Assembly (NCBI GenBank): GCA_015227615.1
Contig: JAALGZ010000029.1
Span: 310,001 to 374,000, forward strand
Length of the DNA stretch: 64,000 nt
From: Labyrinthula sp. Ha
Lineage: Eukaryota; Sar; Bigyra; Labyrinthulida; Labyrinthulaceae
Direction of reading: 5' to 3'
This document shows positions 34,220-46,260 of the stretch, one piece after another (position 1 is the stretch's first letter; each line of letters begins with the position of its first letter). The notes under the pieces are model-generated. The model was not told the origin of the DNA. It saw nothing but the letters and a program-made list of their open reading frames with translations, and searched no databases. Both the position numbers and the translations under genes were made by a program.

Positions 34220-35400
34220 GTAGTTACTAGATCGTAATGATATCTCCAACGACTTTAAAATACACTTTTTGTAAAAGAAGATATAAAATATTCAAATACA
34301 TCAATTATTTTCTTCATTATTAAAATAACTCAGGATAAGTTCTGTGTTCAGCTAAAGTATATTTTATGGATTTGTCACTCGAATTAGCTATATTCCCTAA
34401 AAAAGCTCTATAGGCCAAAAGACACGTTTCATGATTCACCTTCAGGTGAGAATAGAATCAGGAACTAAACATCACCCATAGCTATGGCAAAAATAAGACT
34501 CAAATTTCAACTATTAGCAGACGGAATACCTGTGCCGTGGTTTATTTTCAAACAGTTTTTAAAATATTCTTAGGTAAGCAATTTTAACCTTAGAAAACAG
34601 CACTCGGTTTTTCTTTATCTTAGCAATTAACTAGATAATGAACCAACATACCCGTATTATGGAACTCTCAAATTGTTCCCTTTGATTCCTATTTCATGAG
34701 TTTAACCATATTTCTGTGGCAAACGAGGCAGTGTCTAGTTCATATTTGACCATGGGCCATTCACTAGTAACTCCAGTTTCACTTCCCATATTCCTTCTTT
34801 TATTAAACCTTCACAGTTCAAATAAGTTCTCGATCTTAGTTACTTAGACTTCATGCTTTTATGTCTTAGAAATCTTAAATAACGCTACATTTTATATAAG
34901 TCTTCGTTATTAGGCCCAAAAGGTTTAACCTCGAATGATCAAGCATATTCTCCAAGGCGTTGCTATTAAATTCTTTGACACATGCTGCAGTAGCTGCTTC
35001 TCAGAATATTTAACCTAAATATTATCCGATTTCTCATTATAGGCCACATCATTTATCAACTCTATGAATAACTTCTTCTTACTCTTTTCTACCCAGTAGA
35101 ATACTAATTCCTTTAAAACCAGTCTTCTAGGCATAATGAACATATTTTGCTCATCTGGTAGTGTCTTATGCTTGATAACTGAACCTCTGCTTCAAATTGA
35201 AAATAACACTCATGAACATGGATCGATACTCATTTTCTAAGATACCTCAAACTCTGGCTTCAACATTGTTCTTTTTATCAGGGTTAAATACACCTTTGTT
35301 CCACCTGTGCATACAACATAAGCTCCAAATGTAATTGATTCGGTACCCAGAGACATGTTTCCATAAAGACCTTATAGATCTAAGTTGCTCCAATTTGTCT
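34220..35400. other. Intergenic stretch, no gene recognised
   Basis: It lies between the MITE cluster and the decayed retroelement. No coding frame is supported. The outer part of the Ty3/gypsy fossil may reach into this stretch. Confidence 0.4.
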
Positions 35401-38400
35401 TGCTCTGAGTCCAGCTTTTAATTTCAAAAAACTGCTTTTTAATTTTTAGTATCGACGGTATTTTAGTTTAAATCTGCTCCAAGAACTGAATTAGCAGGCA
35501 TTCATTTCCAGCTTTTCTCATCAAAATCCGTCTGTGGTCGGTCACCTCTTGGGTAACAATCTACACATCGGGGCGATTATGGAATTTTTTCTTAGAATTT
35601 CATTTCATTCCTACCAACACTATCCAGATTACCACCCTTGCACCTAATATCAATCTCCCAAACTCAAGAATTAACTGTTTCCAGTCAGGAGCTAGCTTCT
35701 CAGAGGAGGGTATTGCGGCGACCTTTTTGTCGTGTATCTTTTATCCTAGGTTTTTGAATAATCCCCCCTCCCTCCTACGTTTCTTTCTAACTCTTCTGAA
35801 ACTCCATCGTCGGTGCTGTCTGGAAATCTCAAAGCATTTGTTTTTCAGTAAGGTTCAAATGCCTTAAAAGCATTTTCGACATATCTATGTTCTCCTCTTG
35901 CTTCGAACGGTTTCTTTACTAGGCGAACCAGATCTTTCCACATTGCCTATAATAGTCTCTCATGTCCTCAGTGAAGTAAATTTATTCCATTTAGTCTAAA
36001 TCACATACCTGTCGTTTTGGTACCTTAGCTTAGAGCATAATTCAACCTTAGACGGACGAGCATTAGATCCGAGTTGCTGGAGCACTTCTATACTCGAAAT
36101 GCATTCCATCGTTTCGTTGTTTGGTAGCCGGGTGCGGATTGCCATATTTTTTTAAAAAATAATTCCCCTGGCACGTATTTTTTTCTAGTGTCTCTACCAT
36201 CTATAGTGGACTAGTTTATTTAAACTCCGTTTTATACTGGTGAGTGTGACGGTTCCTGCTTTTGAGAGCATCACCCAGTCACTAATACCAAGTTACATCT
36301 CCCTTACTGCATTCTTGTTGTTACGGAACTAATTTCTCTTTTCCCTCAGTAAATTTATGTGTTCGCATAACTTTCTCTGGGTCTCCTAGACCCTTTAATT
36401 CATTTAAATTATAAGGTTCTTCACTGTCGTCAAACTAATTTAAAACCTTAACATTAACTTCCCTACCTTCTCATTAAGTAACGGGGTATTTTAGTCACTT
36501 TTTCTTGCTCGTGTCTCCATCCTTTGTATACCATGGTCATTTTGCTTTATTAATGTCCAAAGTTAATGTTAGTCCCACTTTTGCTCATGTAGCGAGCAGC
36601 TTGCGCTAGTAAGTCTGAATGATTTCTTTCTAGCTTACACTCACTGTTCGATAATTTCAGGCGATTTAAGAATGGTCCTTTTCAAGTTTCAACTCCACCA
36701 TTTGTTAACAGGCTGTAGCGAAAAGAGAAAAAAAGTATAGAAACTTGAAAAGTTTTTCTATCGTGGTCAGCAGCTCATTAAAAATATACCTCTCACCACC
36801 AGAACACAGTACCAGCTCCTGGATAATTCCCACACCTTTTCTCAATCTCAAAAACTGGTTGCAGTTCCATTCACTGTGCAGGATTTCTGAAAACTGCACT
36901 GTCATTGCCTCGACAAGGAGTTTGTAAGAATAGATATGTAGCCGGCCTTATCCACACACAGATAAGCCTTTAATAGGCCCCCCCTTTGGTCTTTGGCTGA
37001 GAAGTGTTAGACCCGTCGATCACCTAATTAGAATTGGTACATTTGTGTAATGCAAGGATTTGCTTACTATCTTCTTAATAATATCCATAATCCCCTTATA
37101 CTTAATTAACTTTAAATTAAGGTTTACCGTCCATACCTAAAGTCCTCTTCATTTTGAATACGAGCTTTGCTTGAGTGGCTGTGTATTGCAAGCTTCGTAA
37201 CTAACGCCTTGGAAAGCCACACTAATTCTTTTTTCCTAACAAGGTAATACCTTTTTCTTTGAAGTTCTTCCTTTCTTTGCGTTTGAAGTGTTTTGTTTCC
37301 CTATTTGTTTCTGAACTTCTTTCTATGTAACTACTTGCGATCTCTTCTTATACAAGCAGCTGAAAAGAACTATTCTTGATTCACTCCTTTTTCTAATTAG
37401 CTTTCAGTCTGCTGTATTGTCTGTGGAGCCTTCAGAACTGTGTGGATCGCACTTATCGCATTAAGCGCTCACGCTGTACTTTATTCTACCACTTGAGAAG
37501 CTACAATACTCGTTTCACCTTCCCTTCAAGCTGACGCAAAGTTGCTTACAACAGCTTCCTCTTCAATTTGAATATCATCCAGGCTACGTTCATCTCTCAA
37601 TTGGATTAACATATCTGCAAAGACATTACGGATACCCTCGACATGTTGCACCGCAACGTTTAATATGCCAAGACTGAGACCCCATCTGTACAATCTGTCC
37701 GTGTAATTTCCTTCCTCAGCAGTTGGTACAAAAGCTGCACCAAGTTCTCATGGTCCGTGGAATAGTTTCGGGGTGTCGCATAACCTAGAATGACGTAGTT
37801 AACCCTGTCCGTGCAGACCAATAAAGGATGCATCTCTTTACTATTTATCTTCCATTAAGAGTTTAGCTCATTGAAGCAGCCTGGAAACAAAAGTGTTCGT
37901 TTATTTTGTTACTGTTTAAACCGTGATTTATTAGGTTAATTACTTTCACATTATGTAACTGCAGGTCTAAGATAAACCGCCTACAGCGGAGAGCACATTC
38001 AACTCGAGTTTTGGGTAGTAGATGGCAAGGAATCCCTTCACTACCTTTGCCACCTCAACGAAGCTTGTTTCCCACGCATTTTTCAGCTTTCTGTTTCATT
38101 AAAGTGAGATATTTAACGCCTTCAGTCTCTTAGTTAATCTGCATAGGTCCATCAGATCAGTTAATTCAGTCTGAATTTGAGCAAGCGTAGACATCCTGAG
38201 ACTTAACCATATGGATTGGAAGACCACCAAAGAAAGCTGGCGACGATGATGAGGTTTGCTAGATCAAGAATCTTCTTGGAATGCTATGGAATGAAGCCCC
38301 AGGCATAATCTTTTAACGTTCTCCCACAACTAGTCATCTTCCATACTGCGATAGAGCATTTCCTAAGGGACATTCTCACCCCCATGTGCTCTGCCTCTTT

Positions 38401-39300
38401 CAAACAGGCTGCTAAGACTTCCACGTACCTCTCTTCTGAACTGGAAGAAAGGCCTAAGTTCTCAATCCATTACACAATGTCATTAGTACTGTTCGCCTAA
38501 GAGCCGTTTCTTTCACAACTTCTCTGACAATTAACTGGTGAAGTAACATCCGGCTAAGTGTCTATCTTTGAGGACAGCTTCATTGAAGGTAGAATGTTCC
38601 TTAATGGTTCATAAGGTTAAAGAACTATTGCTAAATTGGTACCTAATGGTACCCTGAACAGATGTCAGTACCTCCAAAAATCATAGCACCTCTAGTGGGA
38701 TAAAGCTACTGTTCCAAGATAGGGAGTTGTTGAGCCACTTCTAGAGTTCATGACTTTAAGTCTTTATGACTAGCGACTAACCTAGAGTTAGCACCCCTCT
38801 TTTAGTTACCACAAACATTTCTACCACATAATTTTTGTCCATCTTTTCCGCTAGTTGGCTTAGGTTCATCCTCTCCTTCATTGCCAGTTTTTCCCGGAGT
38901 CAAACATCTATCTGTGCACCCAGTGCTCTAGTTTTGACTTTCTTTAATTCAAGCGCCTATTTCTGTAATTCAAATTTAACATGTGACAGTGTGAGTAACA
39001 CTATATAGCACTGAGGCAGCCCGAAAACATTTGCAATGAAGCAAAGACAAATCTTCTATTTTTTCAACGAAACCTCCAGAAAGGTATCCTGCGTTTATAG
39101 TCTCCTCAATTTTTGTTTTTACGTTGTTTCTTGCTTCTTCTTTCTCTGTAGCACGAGTTTCGCTATCTTTCAGTACTTCCCTGCCCATATTTTTGAGTGG
39201 GCTGAAAACATTATCGTTCCTAGATATTGCAAGTAATTAGCCTCATTAGGATTCATTAATCTATCGGGCCTTTTTCAAGCTCCATAAACTGCTCCATGAG
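35400..39300 (-). mobile_element. Decayed Ty3/gypsy-type LTR retrotransposon (fossil, minus strand)
   Basis: The limits are approximate. On the minus strand two landmarks occur in the order expected of Ty3/gypsy pol: a reverse transcriptase C-terminal segment with GVRMSLRKC at about 38356-38382, then an RNase H segment with HVEGIRNVFADML at about 37611-37655. The second corresponds to the G-x-x-N-x-x-AD-x-L signature that ends the gypsy RNase H. Integrase should follow at about 36-37.4 kb and gag/protease at about 38.9-39.3 kb, but I cannot confirm either. The purine bias of the minus strand runs through the block. The copy is heavily broken with many interruptions, and I found no LTR pair, so it is old. 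Confidence 0.7.
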
Positions 39301-39495
39301 ACTTTTCAGTCTTAGTAGCGTCTTTGTTTAGTTCAGTTAGTCAAGTATGGGTTATTATAGGGGTAAATAGGTTAGCCTCGCAGCTAACTGGTTCCATTTC
39401 TTTTTCTTTATTGGAACATGTTCAAAAGCCTGATAGAACTTATTAAAATAAAAATTCAGAATAAATACAATATGATAATATTGACTACCGTCAAC

Positions 39496-42126
39496 TTATA
39501 GGGACGCATCAATGACAAGTTCTACTAGGAACTGAACCACGTCAGTCACAATATCTAATAACTCAGCACTAGTTCCGCTTGAGCACAACTCTGCCGCCTC
39601 TGCAACAGTTGCAGCAAAGTTGGCAGCAGTAAATCCATCAACGGTTTCAGCAGTCAGAGCAGCTAGTTCTCCATTGACAGATGCTTCTAAACCAGCCCAA
39701 GCCGCAGAGTCGGTGATAGTCTCAACAACAGTTCCAATGTAACTAGTTGCGCATGATGAGCAGCCTCCGCTGATTTCGAGTCCTCCAAGAGCAACACTTA
39801 GTGCAGTAACACCTCCAGTTCCAGCAGCGTTAGCATTCAACTTTCCAGTCCAGCAATCTAAGTTCAAAATATCTCCAAGTTCAGTAGACTTGATATCATA
39901 TTCAGAGTAAGTAAGAAGCAGATCAGCCAAAGCGTCTAGAGTTGATAGACTAAAACCTAACTCTAACTCATTGACTTCAGGATAACTTCCGGCAACCACA
40001 CCACCATCTGCATTAACAGGTTGAGCTGCAGAAATAGTCAATGCAGCTGATGCTCCAAGAGAAGTAACTCCTACTTCGTTTCTAACATCTTGAATATCAT
40101 CAGAAGCACTAGCAGCAGTTGAAAGAACAGTCAAAGTATCCACTCCAAGAGCACCAACTCCAACAGCAGCTGTGTTCAAAGTAACAGTAAGTTCCTGAGT
40201 ATAGCTAGTATCTTCTGGATAAGCAACAGTCACCACAAAAGAAACTGGTTCTGCTAATCCAGTCAAATCTATTTGCAAGTCACCGTTCTCATCAGTTTCA
40301 ATTACAGTCAATACATCGTTCAAAACTTCTGGGGTAAGAGCACCAGAAATATCAGCAGCAATTCCTGTACTAAAATTAAACGCAAACTCTGGATAAGCAT
40401 CTTCAGCTTCATCAGCAGCCGGACATTCTCTATCTTCAGCTGGAATCAAGTCTGAGAGTAGCTCTCCATTATTCACAACAAATCCTTCAGCAAGTGCTTG
40501 AAGACCCTTTGGAATCCAAGCAGTAGCAACGGGTACAATAGCATTTACAATCTCATCTACAATAACAAGAACAGCTTCAGTATCTTCTTCGTCAATTCCA
40601 GCAAGATCAAGGTTGATTGTTTGATCAGTGCTACCAAGACCAAGTCCAGAAACAAGTGGATCTTGAACAAGAACACTTAGCAAACAGCCAAGAAGACTCT
40701 CTACCAAAGGTCCAAGTTGTGCAGCTCCAACTGCGTCTACATCAATTCCTAGTAAAGCAGCTGCCTTTGCGTTAATTCCTTCATCGCCTGTCCAATCTAG
40801 TGCCAAGCCAACGAAGTCAGTTACGTCGAAAGAAAATGGCTCTGTAAGAATGGTTTCGCTCCCTTCAGGTAGAAGAGTAGGATCGTTCTCAAGAGTAATA
40901 GCTAGATCAGCACCACCAACAATTCCTAAGGAACCGATTGTTGCCCTTGGAAGCGCAATGGTTTGCGCTGCAAGTGCTACAAGGTTACTCAAGACTGGAA
41001 CACCGTCCCTGTCTGTGATGTCAACGTTCAACTGGTTAATTTGTGCGGTGATATTTAGAATAACCGTGTCCAAAAACGCAACATCAACATCAATATCGAT
41101 AACACCCTCTTCAATCAAGCTTAGAACGGAGAAAGCTTCAATATGACCCTCAGCGTTCAACTCAGTTCCGAGCAAGTTTGCAATAACATTCAACAAGGAA
41201 TCGTATTCGGTAAGTCCCTCTGGTGCTTCGAAAAAGATATCAAGAAGATCGTAGAAGAAAGGTCTTTCTCCATCATCGGTTTCAGGGAAGAGAATTGTGT
41301 TAATCAATTCCTCGGTGTCGGTGAAATCGTAAACAGTTGCGCCCGCAGCATCAAACGCAGCTTGTGCATCCAAAGCCGGAATTGTTCCATTTTCTCTTGG
41401 CTCAAGAGGATCTGCAACATCAACGAGCTCTCCAAGCTCAGTCAATAAGTCTGCGATAGTAGTAGCAAGTCCTTGAGTCAAGTTACATAACAATGGCTCA
41501 ATCTGGGAAGTGATTGGTGTAGGGTCACCTGTCAACTGGTCAACGACACTACCAGTCAAGTCTACAGGAAAGAAGAGAAAGGTAATGAGACCCAGCTCTT
41601 CCCCTTCAAATCCTAGTTCTCCAGCATCAGCTGTACAGGTGCCATTAGTAATAACCTCAGGTCCGTTATTTCTAAAGTCTGTGCTTGTTCCAATAATGTT
41701 CTGGCTTAGAGCTAGGCTTGAGGTATCAAACGTCAAAGTTCCAAAAGTTCCGTCATTAATATTCCAGTCACTAATATCTGATCCACCTCTAGTGCGTACT
41801 TCAACCAACATAGGGATAGTACATTCAGCTTGGATTCCAGAAAGTGCAAGTCCTAGTTCATACTCGGTATTTGGTTGCGTAAATGCTCCAGCAACTCCTA
41901 CATCTCCACCATCAGTTATAGCAAGATTAGAGCAACTTCCAGTTTCTCCAATAAATACTTCAACTGTCCCTGGCTCACCAACAATGTCATCAACATCGTT
42001 AATCTGGGGTTCCACATCAAGGTCAAACTCTAAGGTTAGATCAGCTAACACTTGGTTGATCCTAGTAAAGTCCTTCGCGTTTGCATATGCTGCCAAACCT
42101 GCAGCTGTTACTAAGTAGTTCTTCAT
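39496..42126 (-). CDS. Secreted 876-aa protein of unknown family, paralogue 2
   Basis: An intronless gene starts at ATG 42124-42126; two further upstream codons are open only through a TTG, which I reject. The product is 876 residues, the same length as paralogue 1. Residues 1-17 (MKNYLVTAAGLAAYANA) form a signal peptide, and the mature chain begins KDFTRINQVLADL. Domain layout, sequons (for example ILNITA, CNLTQ, ENGTI, FNFST) and Cys positions follow paralogue 1. Outside the shared tract the sequence is strikingly acidic and almost free of lysine. The family is unknown. A run of CAAAAC units lies just before the start codon on the coding strand (42135-42178), and the 13-nt motif shared with paralogue 1 lies 89 bp upstream. 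Same orientation and equal length indicate tandem duplication. The space between later filled with transposable elements. Confidence 0.88.
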   Translation of the reverse strand: MKNYLVTAAGLAAYANAKDFTRINQVLADLTLEFDLDVEPQINDVDDIVGEPGTVEVFIGETGSCSNLAITDGGDVGVAGAFTQPNTEYELGLALSGIQAECTIPMLVEVRTRGGSDISDWNINDGTFGTLTFDTSSLALSQNIIGTSTDFRNNGPEVITNGTCTADAGELGFEGEELGLITFLFFPVDLTGSVVDQLTGDPTPITSQIEPLLCNLTQGLATTIADLLTELGELVDVADPLEPRENGTIPALDAQAAFDAAGATVYDFTDTEELINTILFPETDDGERPFFYDLLDIFFEAPEGLTEYDSLLNVIANLLGTELNAEGHIEAFSVLSLIEEGVIDIDVDVAFLDTVILNITAQINQLNVDITDRDGVPVLSNLVALAAQTIALPRATIGSLGIVGGADLAITLENDPTLLPEGSETILTEPFSFDVTDFVGLALDWTGDEGINAKAAALLGIDVDAVGAAQLGPLVESLLGCLLSVLVQDPLVSGLGLGSTDQTINLDLAGIDEEDTEAVLVIVDEIVNAIVPVATAWIPKGLQALAEGFVVNNGELLSDLIPAEDRECPAADEAEDAYPEFAFNFSTGIAADISGALTPEVLNDVLTVIETDENGDLQIDLTGLAEPVSFVVTVAYPEDTSYTQELTVTLNTAAVGVGALGVDTLTVLSTAASASDDIQDVRNEVGVTSLGASAALTISAAQPVNADGGVVAGSYPEVNELELGFSLSTLDALADLLLTYSEYDIKSTELGDILNLDCWTGKLNANAAGTGGVTALSVALGGLEISGGCSSCATSYIGTVVETITDSAAWAGLEASVNGELAALTAETVDGFTAANFAATVAEAAELCSSGTSAELLDIVTDVVQFLVELVIDASL
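39668..40673 (-). repeat. Near-identical coding block shared with 29527-30532 (gene conversion tract)
   Basis: Partner of the block in paralogue 1: 1,006 bp, four mismatches, no gaps, abrupt edges on both sides. Confidence 0.93.
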
Positions 42127-42214
42127 ATCCAAAAGTTATTCTCCTTTTGTTTTGGTTTTGTTTTGGTTTTGTTTCTCTCAAGGGTGAATTAAAAATTAGC
42201 ACCGACTAATACGG

Positions 42215-42227
42215 TCGCAATCAAAAG
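42215..42227 (-). promoter_or_regulatory. 13-nt motif shared by both paralogue promoters
   Basis: TCGCAATCAAAAG on the plus strand, 89 bp before the start codon of paralogue 2 and identical to 32066-32078. Confidence 0.4.
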
Positions 42228-44753
42228 TAAAATTCATCCCAAGCTTGCATCTTAATTATATCTTCTCTTTCCATAATTTGTAACGGTTAACTCTAGAAGG
42301 GTGAAAGTTATATTCACCATATTTTGGGCAATTTCCTTCTGCTGATCCAAAAAGCATTCTTTATACGCCGGGAATGGCACGATAAGGTACCTAGGGCGAT
42401 ATATAGCAAAATTCTTCCGGTGAATCAATTTCAATTTTGCGAGGAAATAAAAAAAGGTCGAATACATACTTAAGGTGAAAATGGTTAACTAAGGGGTATC
42501 CAAAGCTGTGTTTTTTGTTCTGGATATTTCTAAAGCAAAAAGAAAAAAAATAAGACAGGGCCATTAAAAGAGTATTCTCTTTCTTCTTCTTAGGTTAAAG
42601 GTTGGATAAACATTTTGAACACAATTTATTTGATGCTGTATTGCTCAATCATCTATCTTGTATTAAATATATGTCAACCTTAACCTGATTGTAGAAATTA
42701 GAATATTCCTCATACACTATTTCTGGTGAGATAAAACACAATAAATATTAATTCCTAAGAAATTCCTGTTCTCGTATTCTTATAATGTAAAATCTACACA
42801 TATTGTGCCATATATTCTAATCATAGTATATGCGATTTATATACGTAATCTATGATGAAATGAAACCTCCCCCAGTAGTTGCTTCGATTGTCCTTCAACT
42901 ATTTTCCTAAGCTCTAGTCTCAACTGTTTTCACTTCCAGCAATTCTACTAAACTAAAGAATACAGAAAGAAATAATTCTGTTGACAGCATTGCAAGAAAC
43001 CTTGATGGACAAAAAAATCTTTCCACATTCTTTTTTTCCAAACGAAGCACTAACCAATATATTTATAAATATTAACACTATTATTTTATGACAGTACTAG
43101 TGGTCAGTTTTTTTTGCTAACCTTGTCATTACTCTTACACCAAAATTTCACTCATTGGTTGATGGTGATAGATTCTCAAAGTTGATAATAAATTGTTGAT
43201 ACTCAACCTATAACAAGAGTAAAATGAAAATCCTTCTAGTAGAAGCCAAATCCTATGCGTGCTATTGATAATCAGAATGAAAAAAAGTTACTCGGTATTA
43301 CATGATTTTTATTTAACCTGAGGCGTAACCACTATCAAGGATTAGAAGAAAAAAGCCAGTATTTAAATACAACAAAGCGAAATAACAACAAATGCAAATG
43401 ATATACTGCAACCTTAATTGTTGTTTCTCATAGGTGTGATACTGTTAAGAGGCGAAAAGAAAATATGTAGAAGGGGCCCGAAGCAAAATAACAAGTCTTT
43501 TTTCCTTCCACATGCGAAAGATCCTAAAATAATTCTAGGTAACTTTGCAAACAAGAGAATAGAAGAAATTCAACATTAAACGAGCTAGTTCTCGGTATTT
43601 AGTTCGCTAACTCCTTGAATACTTCTTAACACGATAAGCTAATATTATACAAATACAGTCTTAGCAGCAACATATTTACCATCATGCAAAGGGTTAGACA
43701 GTTACTTGAAATTTGTTGGCCTTTTTTTCAAAACGTGCTACTTTATTTTCAAAGCTCTATTTGCAACCTCGGTAAAAACTGCATGAGACTTGGAACCAAA
43801 ATTTATACAAATCTTTCCACCACAAGAAAAGTGAAATAAGGCCACAATATATTATTTCATAATCGCTTTAACTTCAAGGGGTTTTAAAAGAGGGATTATT
43901 ATTCCTCTTTTGGCGATAGTCTAAGAGCAGCATTTGTTCATGAGGTAGATTTAACTACAAAGCTGTAGTGAGCAGAAGAGAGCAGAAGAGAGCATAAGCT
44001 GACCAGTACATCTTGGGCTCTCCACACTTTCAGTTTTATTTCAGAATCGCACAGTTCTGGTAGCCTATTTATTTGATGATTCACGATGCCTATCTAACGT
44101 TGCCTTATTTCAGTACTTTATTGATAATGAACCTTTCATTCGATATGAAACAGGTGCAAGCAGAATGCACTCCAACTTCGAATATGGTAATCTGAAACAA
44201 CAAGAGCTTGAACATTTGCTTATGACAAAGTAGCAAGCATGGGTGGAATTTACTCTTGAGATAAGGACAAAGGTTAATAGTTTTTTCCTCGTATCTAATA
44301 TTTAGAAATCTAAGAAAATTCCAACCTCAATTCGTTGATATGAAGTGATTTGTAAGATATATTGTCGAATCAAGTTAGTAGGTAGTGTAAGTCATGGAGA
44401 AATCTGTCTATGCTACTAGTAATTATAGAAAGTTGAGATAGATTCATAGAATTAAGAATGATATAATATTAAAACCCCTAAAAGGTTAACTTCTTAGTAC
44501 TTGGAACTGTGATTTGATATAATTAAGGTTTAGGTTGTTAATGTTGCGAGGAATAGAAGGTCAGCAGTTGATATCTTATGGTCGACTCTAAAAAAAGGCA
44601 ATTTAACTGAAACATCCATAGTTGCGGCTAGTAGAGACGTCATCAATAATCCCAAAAAGAGAGCCTCGGAGGAAAGCCGAGACATATAAAAGATTAGTTT
44701 ACACCAATTTCTTAGGCCACTTCGTTTCTTAGTGTACACATGTAGGAGTGTGT
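42228..44753. other. Gene-free A+T-rich stretch
   Basis: No supported gene. A small direct repeat (AGCAGAAGAG, about 43973-43992) and scattered TTGATAATC words occur, the latter possibly from decayed MITEs (about 43180-43280). Confidence 0.45.
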
Positions 44754-46260
44754 GACATTTAAGAGTATCCCTTTTCAGAGTTTTTGAGATCTTGAAATTA
44801 AGATATCTTGGTAGGAAGTTTAAACAGAATATCTAAATTCTCTAAGAAAACTTAGGTTTCGCCTAAATTCACTAATTGTTTCAATTGGTGAGGTCTGTTT
44901 AGGCTCTAGAGGGATATTTCTTGAGGTATTACACGGGTTGAAGTTGGGGAAAACAACATTTATCCCAATATTCACTTTTATGTAAAAAAACATTAATAAT
45001 ATCCTCAAATATAGAATTAAAGGTTACAGTACTTATTTTTTAATTTTTGGGGCTACCTAGTGCAAAAATTTTGATGATTATAGCAAAACTGAGAGATTTC
45101 ACATTTTGAGATGTGCAAATTCTTAACATTTGAGTTTTCTGAGTGAAGTTTAATCCAGTTGCAGTTAACCAGAGTTGAAAACCTTTGATAAATTACTTAG
45201 GAAGTCAGGGATATTGAATCCCTATGGTCTGAGAAAAATCGGGTTATCCAACGAGTTCTTTCTCATGATGTTACATTTGAATGTAAGTTTTCTCTTAGAT
45301 CTGTTAACTTTGTGAAAAGGCCCCTTGAAATGAGTTTTCTTTAGGATTTAAAGTACTCACCCTTATCAAATACTTTGGCAAAACACATTGTTAAAAACTT
45401 ATGCTCAATGTGAAACACTTGTAGGGTGACATTATTATATTTGAGGAGGTTATCACAAGAAAGTATCAAGTACTATATGCGTTATTTTCAGCTATCATGG
45501 TATTTTATCCTTTTTATTTATCAATCCTATGAATTGCTGTATTAATCCACACTAAGCCAGGCTTGCAAGATATTTGAAAGTTTGAAGAAGAATTGAGTAA
45601 ATGTATTAAATTTTATGACCAGTTTATTGCAACTTTCAAAAAATTGTCGATGCAACTCCCCGTCCTATAATAAGCAGGAATAAAATTCATTTGCCTTAGC
45701 ATTAGGTATAGGGGCAGGATTTTATAAAAACTATCAGTAATTATTTGTTAATTATTTTGATTCTAATTATGGATGTGAGAATTGGGCTTTTGATTATTGT
45801 CAAATGATTATAATTTTATTTTGATTACCAAGTTAGTAGCAGTAATTAATTTTGCCACATCACCTTGAGTCAAACGGTCCAACAAAATAGAATTTATTCA
45901 TACAACCCATGAAAATCCATGTGAAGTTTCATATTGCCCGAGAATAATTCGGTAATTGGATGCAGTGGGGCCATATGCCCTGTTTCTTGAAGAATTTCAT
46001 ACGGTGTCAAAATGAAATATGAATTCTTCGCCGCTGGGCCCAACGCCGTCAGGTCCAATTAAATATTGATAAACAATTGATTATCAATGATCAATCAGAA
46101 TGGTTGGGGAATTATCAGAAACAATCAATAGGAAAAATATGGGCAACATATTTATTGATAAACTATCAGTAAATCAAATCCCACTCCTATTGAGACATGT
46201 TTAAAATACAAGAGCTATAATTGACAGTTTGCAGATGTGGTGTAACATACTTGTTTGTTG
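44754..46260. repeat. Dispersed repeat of about 1 kb, copy A (interrupted by a MITE)
   Basis: From CATTTAAGAGTATCC onward this matches copy B (51658-52690) over about 1 kb at roughly 70-80% identity, with shared words such as GGTGAGGTCTGTTT, TTTCTTGAGGTATTACACGG, GAATTAAAGGTTACAG and AGGATTTAAAGTACTCA. The match is interrupted by the MITE at 45709-46189 and resumes after it (ATACAAGAGCTATAATTGACAG). I see no coding potential, and the element class is unknown. Confidence 0.8.
45709..46189. mobile_element. hAT-like MITE, copy 3, inserted in repeat copy A
   Basis: It starts TAGGGGCAGGATTTTAT and ends ATCAAATCCCACTCCTA; inverted similarity continues through ACTATCAGTAA on both arms. The uninterrupted repeat copy B shows that the insertion added this element plus exactly 8 bp (TTGAGACA beside ATTAGGTA, now diverged), as expected for a hAT-type 8-bp target duplication. 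Confidence 0.75.
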
